Shown: positions 17,276 through 25,377 of the stretch, one piece after another
How the letters are laid out: each line of letters starts with the position of its first letter
Position numbering within the stretch: the stretch's first letter is position 1
Source: Actinokineospora pegani
GTDB lineage: Bacteria > Actinomycetota > Actinomycetes > Mycobacteriales > Pseudonocardiaceae
Reading direction: 5' to 3'
Assembly (NCBI RefSeq): GCF_009745975.1
Contig: NZ_WHOL01000061.1
Coordinates: 1-64,000 of the forward strand
Length of the DNA: 64,000 nucleotides
Position numbers and translations under genes: made by a program
The notes under the pieces: model-generated
Database searches by the model: none
What the model saw: only the letters and a program-made list of their open reading frames with translations
What the model was told of the DNA's origin: nothing

Positions 17276-17581
17276 ATGAGTAGCTGCGGCGCGCCCGAGC
17301 AGGGCAACGCCCTCCCCGCAGGCATCGACCCCGGCAAGGAGGTCGTCCTCAACGGCAAGGTGACCAACTCGGGCTCCCCGGTCGCGGGGGCCTTCGTGCG
17401 GTTGCTGGACGGGACTGGCGAGTTCACCGCCGAGGTCGTGTCCTCACCGGAAGGCGACTTCCGCTTCTTCGCTGCGCCTGGTTCCTGGACCGTTCGGGCT
17501 CTGCACCGGACTGGCAATGGGGAGTCCCGGGTGACTGCTGAGGGGCCTGGGCTGCATGAGGTGGCCGTGGCCGTGGGCTGA
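17276..17581 (+). CDS. DUF1416 (SseC-like) protein
   Basis: The 101-residue protein starts MSSCGAPEQG and folds, by pattern, as a small beta-sandwich (LNGKVTNSGSPVAGAFVRLLD, FRFFAAPGSWTVRALH). This is DUF1416, whose mycobacterial member SseC is always paired with the CysA rhodanese. It has a GAAGGAG ribosome-binding site. It probably works with the rhodanese in thiosulfate or sulfur metabolism; the biochemical role is not known. Confidence 0.88.
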   Translation: MSSCGAPEQGNALPAGIDPGKEVVLNGKVTNSGSPVAGAFVRLLDGTGEFTAEVVSSPEGDFRFFAAPGSWTVRALHRTGNGESRVTAEGPGLHEVAVAVG

Positions 17582-17687
17582 GGTCGGTTCTGTTGGTGGC
17601 GGGGTCTGGGCTTGTCCTGGGCCCCGCTGCTGGTTGTGGGGGCGGGTGGGGTGAGGACTGTCATCGGGCGGGGGTGGGGGCAGCGGC

Positions 17688-17799
17688 TAAGCTGCGGGGC
17701 GTGGAAATCTTCTTCACTGGGCTGTTGGCCTTCACCGGGATCTTGACCGCGTGGTTCTCGGTCTACGTGCTGTACCGGCTTTACTCCGACCAGCGCTGA
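17688..17799 (+). CDS. 32-residue membrane micropeptide with leaderless promoter
   Basis: From the GTG at 17701 the frame reads 32 residues (VEIFFTGLLAFTGILTAWFS then VYVLYRLYSDQR): a single membrane helix with a basic, Tyr-rich C-terminus. A -10-like TAAGCT at 17688-17693 lies seven bases before the GTG, the same layout as the leader peptide at 15799. The stop is six bases before the nitrobindin-like gene, suggesting one transcript. A longer TTG-started frame is less likely. The function is unknown. The feature start includes the promoter. Confidence 0.65.
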
Positions 17800-17805
17800 C
17801 CGGCG

Positions 17806-18444
17806 ATGACGGAGAACTCCGGGCCGGTGCGCGGGAGCGGGGACGCGGCGGTGCAGGCTGCGTTGGAGCGGGCTGAGCAGACTCGGCACCGAAATGTGCC
17901 GCAGTTCGACGACCTGCCGGTTCCCGGGGACACGGCCAATCTGCGCGAGGGGCCGAACCTGCACGACGACCTGCTCGCGCTGCTGCCCCTGGTCGGGGTG
18001 TGGCGGGGGGAGGGCGAGGTCGTCTACCCGACGATCGAGGGGCCCTACAAGTTCGGGCAGCAGATCACCTTCGCGCACGACGGGCGGCCTTTCCTGTCCT
18101 ACGAGTCGCGGGCTTGGCTGCTCGACGACGAGGGGGAGGTGATCCGGCCCGCTGCCCGTGAGGTGGGGTGGTGGCGGCCGGGGCCCGATGACACGCTCGA
18201 GGTGCTGTTGGCGCACGCGACGGGGATCACCGAGATCTTCTACGGCGCGCCGCGCAACAGCACGTCGTGGGAGATGGACACCGACATCGTGACGCGGACC
18301 GCGTCGGCCAAGGACGTCAGCGCGGCCAAGCGGTTGTACGGGCTGGTCAACGGCGGGGACCTGGCCTACGTGGAGGAGCGCGCGATGATGGGGCAGGAGC
18401 TGCAGCCGCACACGTCCGCGTACCTGCGGCGGGTCGTCGGCTGA
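17806..18444 (+). CDS. Nitrobindin-like heme-binding beta-barrel protein
   Basis: The 212-residue protein has the nitrobindin signature G64-V-W66-R-G68-E-G70, YEVVYP-like strands, an EVGWWRP segment and a late His in LQPHTSAYLRR that could be the heme ligand. The family (FABP-like, formerly DUF1794) binds ferric heme and isomerises peroxynitrite; Rv0813c is the positional counterpart. The first 55 residues are an extension that is poorly conserved. It is probably co-transcribed with the micropeptide upstream and pxpB seven bases downstream. Confidence 0.8.
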   Translation: MTENSGPVRGSGDAAVQAALERAEQTRHRNVPQFDDLPVPGDTANLREGPNLHDDLLALLPLVGVWRGEGEVVYPTIEGPYKFGQQITFAHDGRPFLSYESRAWLLDDEGEVIRPAAREVGWWRPGPDDTLEVLLAHATGITEIFYGAPRNSTSWEMDTDIVTRTASAKDVSAAKRLYGLVNGGDLAYVEERAMMGQELQPHTSAYLRRVVG

Positions 18445-18451
18445 GGCAGGG

Positions 18452-19066
18452 GTGCGGCTGCTGCGCTGCGGCGCGGACGCGGTGCTGGTCGAGCTGGGGT
18501 CGCTGACCGAGGTGGCCGTCGCGCGGGCGGTGCTGGGTGGGCTGCCGGGGGTGGTCGAGGTGGTGCCCGCGGCGCGGACCGTGCTGGTGGCCTTCGAGCC
18601 GGGCGCGTTGTCGCATTCGGCGATCCGTACGACGCTGGCCGCGGCCGACTCGGCGAGCGCGTCCATCGCTGGGGGTCGGGAGGTCGTGCTGCCGGTCGTC
18701 TACGACGGTCCCGATCTCGACCTGGTGGCGCGGACCGCGGGGGTGGGGGTGGACGAGGTCGTCCGGCTGCACTCCGGTGGTGCGTACACGGTGGCGTTCA
18801 GCGGGTTCGCCCCCGGTTTCGGCTACCTGACCGGGTTGCCCGACCCGCTGCGGCAGCCCCGGCTGGACTCGCCGCGCACGCGGGTGCCCGCGGGGTCGGT
18901 GGGGATCGCGGGTGAGTTCAGCGGCGTCTACCCCAAGTCGTCGCCGGGCGGGTGGCGGCTGTTGGGACGGTTGGCCGACGGGGCTGACGAGTTGTTCGAC
19001 CCCCGGCGCGAGCCCGCGGCGCTGCTGGCGCCCGGGGACTCGGTCCGGTTCGAGGTGAGCGGGTGA
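18452..19066 (+). CDS. pxpB: 5-oxoprolinase subunit PxpB (KipI family)
   Basis: The 204-residue protein has the KipI-family core with VAFSGFAPGFGYLTGLP and TRVPAGSVGIAGEFSGVYP, about the normal family length. With PxpA and PxpC it forms the prokaryotic ATP-dependent 5-oxoprolinase, turning 5-oxoproline into glutamate. The GTG start follows the nitrobindin-like stop by seven bases. Its stop overlaps pxpC (GTGA). No pxpA gene is in the window. An older name is allophanate hydrolase subunit 1-like. Confidence 0.88.
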   Translation: MRLLRCGADAVLVELGSLTEVAVARAVLGGLPGVVEVVPAARTVLVAFEPGALSHSAIRTTLAAADSASASIAGGREVVLPVVYDGPDLDLVARTAGVGVDEVVRLHSGGAYTVAFSGFAPGFGYLTGLPDPLRQPRLDSPRTRVPAGSVGIAGEFSGVYPKSSPGGWRLLGRLADGADELFDPRREPAALLAPGDSVRFEVSG

Positions 19067-19932
19067 CGCGCGCGCTGACCGTGCTGGCGACCGGCCCGCT
19101 GGCCCTGGTCCAGGACCTGGGCAGGCCCGGTCACGCCCACCTCGGGGTGCCGCCCTCCGGCGCGCTGGACGTCCCCTCGCTGCTGCTGGCCAACCGGCTC
19201 GCGGGCAACCTCGAGGGCGCGGCGGCGGTGGAGTCGGTGTTCGGCGGGCTGCGGGTCCGCGCCGAGTGCTCGTGCACCGTCGTCGTCACCGGGCCCAGCA
19301 CCCCCGTCCTCGTCGACGGCCGCGACGTGGGTTCGCACACCCCCGTCCACCTGAGTCCCGGCGCCGTCGTCGAACTCGGCGCCCCGCGCGCGGGGCTGCG
19401 CTGCTACCTCGGCGTCTCCGGCGGTGTCGACGTCCCGCCGCACCTGGGCTCCCGCTCCACCGACGTCCTCTCCGGGCTCGGCCCGGCCCCCCTCCGCCCC
19501 GGCGACGTCCTGCCGCTCGGGACGCCGGTGCGGCCGCCGTCGGGGGAGGACACGATCGCGCCGTTGAGCCCATCGGAGCACCTGACGGCGCCGGTGCTGC
19601 TCGGGCCGCGCGAGGACTGGTTCGACGACCCGGCGGGGCAGTTGAGCGCGGGTTCGTGGACCGTGTCGCCGGAGAGCAACCGGGTGGGGCTGAGGTTGGT
19701 GGGGACCGTCCTGAGCAGGGCGAAAGCGTTTGCGGACCAGGAGTTGACGAGCGAGCCGGTGGTGACGGGGGCGGTGCAGGTCCCGGCTGGGGGGCGGCCG
19801 GTGGTGTTCCTCGCCGATCACCCGACGACAGGTGGTTACCCGGTGATCGGCGTGGTGGTGGGACGGGCGCTGGCGGAGTTGGGGCAGGCCCGGCCGGGGA
19901 CGAGGGTGCGGCTGCGGGTCAGCGCGCCCTAG
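19063..19932 (+). CDS. pxpC: 5-oxoprolinase subunit PxpC (KipA family)
   Basis: The 289-residue protein has the biotin-dependent-carboxyltransferase-like motifs VQDLGRPGHAHLGVPPSGALD, YLGVSGGVDVP and VFLADHPTTGGYPVIG. It pairs with PxpB in the 5-oxoprolinase complex that salvages 5-oxoproline. Start and upstream stop share GTGA, so the two subunits are translationally coupled. It ends seven bases before the convergent rsiG-like gene. Confidence 0.9.
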   Translation: MTRALTVLATGPLALVQDLGRPGHAHLGVPPSGALDVPSLLLANRLAGNLEGAAAVESVFGGLRVRAECSCTVVVTGPSTPVLVDGRDVGSHTPVHLSPGAVVELGAPRAGLRCYLGVSGGVDVPPHLGSRSTDVLSGLGPAPLRPGDVLPLGTPVRPPSGEDTIAPLSPSEHLTAPVLLGPREDWFDDPAGQLSAGSWTVSPESNRVGLRLVGTVLSRAKAFADQELTSEPVVTGAVQVPAGGRPVVFLADHPTTGGYPVIGVVVGRALAELGQARPGTRVRLRVSAP

Positions 19933-19938
19933 AGCCGG

Positions 19939-20508
19939 TCAGGCCGGGTCCCGCTTGCCGCGCTCGGCGGCGAGGAGGTCGTCGACGGAGGCGCTGCCCG
20001 CCCGGTAGCGGTCGCCGATCTGGGCGTTGAGCAGGTCCATCACCTGCTGGACCTCGCGGCGGCGCTGGGACACCGACTCCTCCTCCGCCTGGTACGTGCG
20101 CAGGGCGAGGTCCAGGCGGTCGTCGGGGAGGTTGGCCACGTCCGACAGGTCGGCGTCGGAGACGAGGGCCTCGACGTGGCGGCGGTGCGCCTCGGCCCGG
20201 GAGGGCTCCATGACCTGGTGGCGGCCCGAACCGGTGGCCGGGCCGACGACCTTGTCGGCGAGGATCGCCGCGAGCCGCTCGACGACGGCCTGGCTGCCGC
20301 CCTCGACCCGGCGCTGCTGCTCGGCGATGACGATGTCGATGCGCCCGTGCAGGATCCTGCGCAGGTAGGACAGGTCGGTCTCCTCCTGGGCGGCGTCGTC
20401 GCGACGGGCCCGGACCTCGGTGAGGTCGAGGCTGCCCAGGCCTTGCACGTAATCGGGGGACAGCACCCTGTCGATACGCCTGCGTCCACCCGGACGGACC
20501 TCGATCAC
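19939..20508 (-). CDS. rsiG: RsiG-like c-di-GMP-binding anti-sigma factor
   Basis: The 189-residue protein is two long helices. The first contains E43-x3-S47-x2-R50-x3-H54-x3-D58 and the second E143-x3-S147-x2-R150-x3-Q154-x3-D158. These match the paired cyclic di-GMP motif E(X)3S(X)2R(X)3Q(X)3D of Streptomyces RsiG, except that the first Gln is His. Known RsiG, when loaded with c-di-GMP, sequesters the sporulation sigma factor WhiG. The sigma partner is not in this window. The GTG at 20508 lies eight bases after GGAGG; a GTG at 20514 is possible. The frame upstream is a shadow of the BKACE gene. Confidence 0.82.
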   Translation of the reverse strand: MIEVRPGGRRRIDRVLSPDYVQGLGSLDLTEVRARRDDAAQEETDLSYLRRILHGRIDIVIAEQQRRVEGGSQAVVERLAAILADKVVGPATGSGRHQVMEPSRAEAHRRHVEALVSDADLSDVANLPDDRLDLALRTYQAEEESVSQRRREVQQVMDLLNAQIGDRYRAGSASVDDLLAAERGKRDPA

Positions 20509-20599
20509 CCGCACACCCTCCGCGATTCGCTGCTCGCAGGCCAGATCGCCTGCCTGCCCGACAGCCCTGTCACCCTCAACATCTTGGCCACTGCCCCGG

Positions 20600-21430
20600 T
20601 CACCCCGCCACCCCCAGAAGTACCCGAGCCGCTTCCGGGTCAATCGGCGGGCGCTGGGCCAGCACCGCCGCCTGCGCCGCGCGCGCCACCAACTGGGCGT
20701 TGTCGGTGACCCGCTGCCTGCGCGCGAACGACACCGTGTCCTCCATGCCCACCCGCAGGTGCCCGCCCGCGGCCAGGCTGGCCAGCAGCACCGGCAGCGA
20801 GGCCCGGCCCACCCCGGTGGCGGAGAACGTCGCGCCGTCGGGGAGCGCCCGCAGCGCCGCGGCCAGCGTCTCGACGTCGCCCGGCATACCACCGGGCACG
20901 CCCATCACCAGGTCGACGTGCACGTGCCCGCCCGCGGGCAGGCCGTGCTCGTCGAGCAGGCGGCGCAGGCTGGTTAGCTGGCCGAGGTCGAAGATCTCGT
21001 ACTCGGGGACGATCCCGCGCTCGCGCATGCCCTCGTGCAGGGCGACGATGAACCCCCACCGGTTGACGAAGACGTCGTCGCCGAAGTTGACCGTGCCCAT
21101 CGTGCAGGACGCGGAGTCGGGCATGGCGTCCAGCACGCGCAGCCGGTCGGCCTCCGGGTCGGACACCGCGCCGCCGGTGGACAACTGCACCACCAGCCGG
21201 GTGCTCTCCCGGACCGCGGCGACGGTCTCGGTGAGCAGGCCCAGGTCCAGGGTCGGCTCGGCCTCGGCGTCGCGGACGTGGATGTGGATCATGGCCGCGC
21301 CCACCGCCGCGCAGTCGCGGGCGGTGGTGACCAGCTCGTCCAGGGTGACCGGGAGCTGGGGGACGTCGGCCTTGCTGTGCTCGGCGCCGGTGGGCGCGAC
21401 GGTGATCAACGTGCCGCTGGACGGGGACAT
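20600..21430 (-). CDS. BKACE-family beta-keto acid cleavage enzyme
   Basis: The 276-residue TIM-barrel protein has zinc-binding HIHVRD (His pair near 48-50), QLSTGG, SCTMGTVNFGDDVF and GHVHVDLVMG, as in the 3-keto-5-aminohexanoate cleavage (Kce/DUF849) family. These enzymes condense a beta-keto acid with acetyl-CoA and cleave it to acetoacetate and a CoA thioester. The substrate cannot be read from the sequence. The gene stands 91 bases upstream of the rsiG-like start on the same strand. Confidence 0.87.
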   Translation of the reverse strand: MSPSSGTLITVAPTGAEHSKADVPQLPVTLDELVTTARDCAAVGAAMIHIHVRDAEAEPTLDLGLLTETVAAVRESTRLVVQLSTGGAVSDPEADRLRVLDAMPDSASCTMGTVNFGDDVFVNRWGFIVALHEGMRERGIVPEYEIFDLGQLTSLRRLLDEHGLPAGGHVHVDLVMGVPGGMPGDVETLAAALRALPDGATFSATGVGRASLPVLLASLAAGGHLRVGMEDTVSFARRQRVTDNAQLVARAAQAAVLAQRPPIDPEAARVLLGVAG

Positions 21431-21486
21431 GCCGCAGATCCTGGCACGCTTGGCCGCCCCGCCGCGCGCACGTCATCCGATGGGTG

Positions 21487-22596
21487 TCAGCCGCGCAGCC
21501 CCTTGGCGGCCGCCCGGCCGAGGCCGGGGGTGTCCTCGGGGACCGAGTCGGGGTCGATGGCCGCGCCGGTGCGCGCCTCGCCGACGGCCAGCGCGGTCTC
21601 GACCGGGACCGACCGCTTGACCAGCGCCAGCGCGATCGGGCCGAGCTCGTGGTGCTGGGCGACCGAGCGGACCAGGCCGACCGCCCGCTCACCGGCGAAG
21701 ACCTGGGCGCCGGGCTCGGGCAGCGCGTCGGAGCCGTCGAGGTGCAGCAGCAGCAGGTGCCGAGGGGGGCGGCCGACGTTGTGCACCTTCGACACCGTCT
21801 CCTGGCCGCGGTAGCAGCCCTTGGCCACGTGCGCGGCGACGTGCACCCAGCCCAGCTCGTGCGGGATGGACTTCTCGTCGGTGTCGACCCCGGCCCGCGG
21901 CTTGGCCGCGGCCACCCGCAGCGCCTCGAAGCCGAACGAGCCCATCGGGCGGGCCCCGGCGTCGACGAGGCGCTGCCACCAGCTCACCAGCTCGCCGCGC
22001 GGGACGAGCAGGTCGGCGGCGTCGGGACCGGGCCAGGGCATCCGCCGCACGACCACGCCCCCGGCCCCGGCCACCGCGTAGGCGCCGTCGGGCACGGGCA
22101 GGCCCGCGGTGGTCAGCAGGCCCTCGGTCTGCGGGCCGACCAGCGACAGCACGGCCATCTCGGACGTGGCGTCGCGCGGCTCGACCTTGGACCAGAAGAC
22201 CATCTGCTCGAGGTAGGCCAGCAGCGGGACCCGGCCGGGGCGCGCGCCCGCGGTCTCCGCGCCCGCCTCGGTGTCGAGCCAGACCGTGCCGTCGAGGTGG
22301 GCGACGAGCATGTGCGCGTCCACCCGGCCGTGGCTGTCGAGCACCAGCGCCTCGGTGCCCGCGCCCTCGGCCAGGCCGGTGACGTGCTGGGAGATCACCA
22401 GGTGCAGCCAGTTCAGCCGCTCCTCGCCGGGCACGGCGATGACCTGGCGGTGCGACCGGTCGACCAGGGCGACGGTCCGGTCGGCGGCGCGCTGCTCGGC
22501 GAACGGGTCGCCGTAGTGCCAGGCGACGGCGGCGTCCACCGAGTCGTCCGGGGCGGGGATCGCGCCGGGCAGGTCGAGGATCGGGGAACGGCTCAC
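21487..22596 (-). CDS. YgfZ/GcvT-family folate-binding protein
   Basis: The 369-residue protein has the GcvT-like fold with LVDRSHRQVIAVPGEERLNWLH near the start and the family signature KGCYRGQETVSKVHNVGRPP. YgfZ proteins use folate to help repair or assemble Fe-S clusters. It corresponds to Rv0811c. The GTG at 22596 overlaps the fur TGA (GTGA), so the pair is coupled. The longer frame is a shadow. Confidence 0.9.
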   Translation of the reverse strand: MSRSPILDLPGAIPAPDDSVDAAVAWHYGDPFAEQRAADRTVALVDRSHRQVIAVPGEERLNWLHLVISQHVTGLAEGAGTEALVLDSHGRVDAHMLVAHLDGTVWLDTEAGAETAGARPGRVPLLAYLEQMVFWSKVEPRDATSEMAVLSLVGPQTEGLLTTAGLPVPDGAYAVAGAGGVVVRRMPWPGPDAADLLVPRGELVSWWQRLVDAGARPMGSFGFEALRVAAAKPRAGVDTDEKSIPHELGWVHVAAHVAKGCYRGQETVSKVHNVGRPPRHLLLLHLDGSDALPEPGAQVFAGERAVGLVRSVAQHHELGPIALALVKRSVPVETALAVGEARTGAAIDPDSVPEDTPGLGRAAAKGLRG

Positions 22597-23075
22597 GCCT
22601 GGCCCTCCTGGGCTCGCTGGGTGTTCTCGGCCGCCTTCGCGCGGGTGCAGGGCTCGCAGGTGCCCGAAAGCGCCAAGTGGGTCGCATCCAGTGCGAACCC
22701 GTGGGCGGCCCGCAGTGTTCCGCACAGCTCGGACATGACCTCGATGTCGGTCTCGTCCACCCGGCCGCAGCGGTGGCAGACCAGGTGCACGTGCTCGTGG
22801 CCGTCGACGGAGTAGGTGGGCGCCCCGTGGCCGAGGTGGGTGTGCCGGATGACCGACAGCTCCTCCAGCAGTTCGAGCGTGCGGTAGACGGTGGTGATGT
22901 TGACCGTGGGCGTGGTGCGCTGCACGTGGTGGCAGACCTGCTCGGGTGTGGCGTGCTCGAGTTCGAGGAGCGCGTCGAGCACGAGTTGGCGCTGCGGGGT
23001 CATCCGCATGCCCCTGCCGTGCAGGGTCTCGCGCAGTTCAGCACGTCGTCGGGCGATCGGGTGCGCGGTTTCCAC
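22593..23075 (-). CDS. Fur-family metal-responsive repressor
   Basis: The 160-residue protein has a winged-helix domain (RMTPQRQLVLDALLE; NITTVYRTLELLEEL) and the metal region GHEHVHLVCHRCG, with structural zinc pairs C100-x2-C103 and C140-x2-C143. Fur-family proteins repress genes when metal-loaded; whether this one senses iron, zinc or peroxide cannot be fixed. The GTG at 23075 is chosen because TACCAT lies seven bases upstream as a leaderless promoter. The in-frame ATG at 23108 would overlap the divergent gene. It is coupled to ygfZ. Confidence 0.85.
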   Translation of the reverse strand: METAHPIARRRAELRETLHGRGMRMTPQRQLVLDALLELEHATPEQVCHHVQRTTPTVNITTVYRTLELLEELSVIRHTHLGHGAPTYSVDGHEHVHLVCHRCGRVDETDIEVMSELCGTLRAAHGFALDATHLALSGTCEPCTRAKAAENTQRAQEGQA

Positions 23076-23082
23076 CTCCCCG

Positions 23083-23100
23083 ATGGTATGCCAGTAGGGT
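23083..23100. promoter_or_regulatory. Interlocked divergent leaderless promoters of fur and pabC-like genes
   Basis: The minus-strand -10 TACCAT (23088-23083) lies seven bases from the fur GTG. The plus-strand -10 TAGGGT (23095-23100) lies six bases from the pabC-like ATG at 23107. The start codons are only 31 bases apart, so the promoters overlap and the polymerases should compete. Confidence 0.55.
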
Positions 23101-23106
23101 TCCGCC

Positions 23107-23952
23107 ATGCGCGTGCTGGCACTGCTGGACGGAACCCTGCTCGACCCGGACGGCTGCCACATCCGCGTGGACGACCTGGGGCTGCTGCGCGGCGATGGCG
23201 TGTTCGAGACCGTCCTGGTCGTCGACGGCAGACCCCGCGAACTCGGCCCGCACCTGCGGCGACTGGCCCGGTCGGCGCGGATGCTCGACCTGCCCGCGCC
23301 CGACCTGGCCGCCTGGGAGCGCACCTGCGGGCTGGTGGTCGACGAGTGGCCCGCCGCGGGCGAGATGGCGCTCAAGCTGGTCTACACCCGGGGCCCGGAG
23401 TTCGGCGACGGGTCGACCACGGCCTACGTCCTCGGCCTGCCGATCACCGAGTCGCAGCTCGCGGCCAGGGTCAGCGGGGTGTCCGCGGTGACCCTGGCGC
23501 GCGGGTTCGACCCGGCCATCGCCGCGGCGGCGCCGTGGCTGCTGCTCGGCGCGAAAACGCTGTCCTACGCGGTGAACATGGCCGCCTCCCGGCACGCGAA
23601 TGCGCTGGGCGCCGACGACGTCATCTTCACCGCCGCCGACGGCACGGTGCTGGAGGGCCCCATGTCGACCGCGGTCGTGGTCCAGGGCCGGGTGCTGCGC
23701 ACGACCCCGCCCAGCAGCGGCGTGCTGGAGGGCACGACGCAGGGCGCGCTGTTCCGCGCCGCCGAGCGCGCCGGGTGGACGACCAGGGTCGAGGCGATCC
23801 CGGTCGCCGACCTGTGGACCGCCGACGCGGTGTTCCTGGCGTCCTCGGTCCGCAAGATCACCCAGGTGCGCGTCCTGGACGGGGTCGAGCTGACCCACCA
23901 GCCCGACCTGCACGCCGAGCTGATGGCACTGCACGAGTCCGAGTACGTCTAA
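23107..23952 (+). CDS. Class IV aminotransferase, probable aminodeoxychorismate lyase
   Basis: The 281-residue protein has the fold-type IV PLP pattern: LLRGDGVFET near the start, catalytic Lys in LLGAK150TLSYAVNM, EGPMSTAVVV and GVLEGTTQGAL. Such enzymes include PabC, which makes 4-aminobenzoate for folate, and branched-chain or D-amino-acid aminotransferases. PabC is favoured by size and by Rv0812, the positional counterpart. The stop overlaps the convergent gene's stop (TAA/TAG). Confidence 0.78.
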   Translation: MRVLALLDGTLLDPDGCHIRVDDLGLLRGDGVFETVLVVDGRPRELGPHLRRLARSARMLDLPAPDLAAWERTCGLVVDEWPAAGEMALKLVYTRGPEFGDGSTTAYVLGLPITESQLAARVSGVSAVTLARGFDPAIAAAAPWLLLGAKTLSYAVNMAASRHANALGADDVIFTAADGTVLEGPMSTAVVVQGRVLRTTPPSSGVLEGTTQGALFRAAERAGWTTRVEAIPVADLWTADAVFLASSVRKITQVRVLDGVELTHQPDLHAELMALHESEYV

Positions 23953-25295
23953 CGGGTCAAGGTGGGTGCGAAGGCGTCGCGGACCTGGGTCTCCGAGGGG
24001 ACCACGACCATGTCGTGCCGGCCGCGGGCGTGGGCGGGGACCTTGATCGTGGAGGGGCAACTCGCCCCATCGACCGTGACGGTGTCGCTGGCGAGCCTCT
24101 TGCCCGTGCGCAGCTCGAAGAGCGAGAACGACACCACGGCCTTGTGGTAGCGGACCAGCAGCGGAACGCCGTCGGCCGTGAAGTCGCAGGAGTCCACCTG
24201 CGGGCCGAGATCCAAGGACCGCACGCACAGCACCAACGCCGCCTCGTCGAGCTCCGTGGTCCGCATGGAGCCGGGGAGGGTGACCGTTTCGGTGAAGTCC
24301 AACACCAGCACGCGGTTGCCGCTGCCCGCCGCGACCTCGGGGGCGTCGCTGAAGCCCTTCGGGTTCGCGCAGTACCGGGGGCCGGTGGCCGTGTCGCGCA
24401 TGAGGGCTCGGATGTCGCGCCGCTCGATGGCCTTGCCCAGGCGGTGCACGGCGTCCTTCGCCTTCCCGGCCTCCGGCGCGTCGGGGTGGTCGGTGGCCAA
24501 GCGCGTGACGAGGTCCAGGGACTCGTCGAGGTCGCCGTAGCTCTCGTACCGCTCGGCGCAGCGGAGCAGGGCCGGGGGCGCGATGCGGTCGGCGGCCGCG
24601 CGGGCCTGCTCGACGAGGGCGTCGCCGGGGGCGGCGTCGTGCAGGACAGAGGTGATGGCGCCCGCGGCGCAGTCGGTGTCGCGCTCGATCGACTCGAACA
24701 GGTGCTCCATCTCGGCGTCGACGAAGGGCTTGCCGTCGGGCAGCGCCCTGGACAGGGCCCGCAGCACGTCGTTCACCTCGTCGGCCCGGCCCGCGCGCAG
24801 GGCGGCGATGTGCGCGCGGGCGTCGGCGACCGCCGCGCAGGCGGCGCGGACCCGGTCGAGGTCCGCGGCCAGCGGCGCGGCCCCGACGCGGTGGGTGGTG
24901 TGCACGCGGTCGGTCGCGGCGACGGCCGCAGCGCAGTCCCGGTCGGCGCGGGCCTGGTCCACGGCGTTGTCGATGATCGCGGCCTCAGTGCGGACCGCGG
25001 CGACGACGAGGACGACCGGCAGCGCGACGGCGAGCGCGAAGCCGCGCTGGCCGGGCGAGGCGGCGACCGGCCCCCGGGCGGCCAGGCGCCAGCCGTGGGC
25101 GATCATGAGCGCCCACCAGGCGGCCAGGGCGACCTGCGCCCAGACCGACCTGGTGGCGATCAGCACGGTGAGCAGGGCGGCGGTGGCCAGCCCGGTCCCG
25201 GCCGCGAGGCGCCACCGGCGCAGCAGGACGTAGCCGAGGCCGAGCAGCGAGGCGTTCGCCACCGCCGCGGCCCAGGGGTCGCGTGGTTCGTTCAA
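23949..25295 (-). CDS. Unknown membrane protein with large extracytoplasmic domain
   Basis: The 448-residue protein has about four hydrophobic segments in the first 110 residues (AAGTGLATAALLTVLIATRS, FALAVALPVVLVVAAV), then a soluble helical region of about 230 residues resembling helical repeats, and a beta-rich C-terminal third with paired Cys residues. No domain is recognised. The TTG at 25295 is chosen because GGAGGAAG stands just upstream. It converges on the pabC-like gene. Confidence 0.65.
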   Translation of the reverse strand: MNEPRDPWAAAVANASLLGLGYVLLRRWRLAAGTGLATAALLTVLIATRSVWAQVALAAWWALMIAHGWRLAARGPVAASPGQRGFALAVALPVVLVVAAVRTEAAIIDNAVDQARADRDCAAAVAATDRVHTTHRVGAAPLAADLDRVRAACAAVADARAHIAALRAGRADEVNDVLRALSRALPDGKPFVDAEMEHLFESIERDTDCAAGAITSVLHDAAPGDALVEQARAAADRIAPPALLRCAERYESYGDLDESLDLVTRLATDHPDAPEAGKAKDAVHRLGKAIERRDIRALMRDTATGPRYCANPKGFSDAPEVAAGSGNRVLVLDFTETVTLPGSMRTTELDEAALVLCVRSLDLGPQVDSCDFTADGVPLLVRYHKAVVSFSLFELRTGKRLASDTVTVDGASCPSTIKVPAHARGRHDMVVVPSETQVRDAFAPTLTR

Positions 25296-25377
25296 GGTCT
25301 TCCTCCCCAGTGACGGGGGAGCGGGCGTCAGCGTCCCCCATCCGGGATGATCGTCTGAGGCGGCGTTCGCGTTGCGG

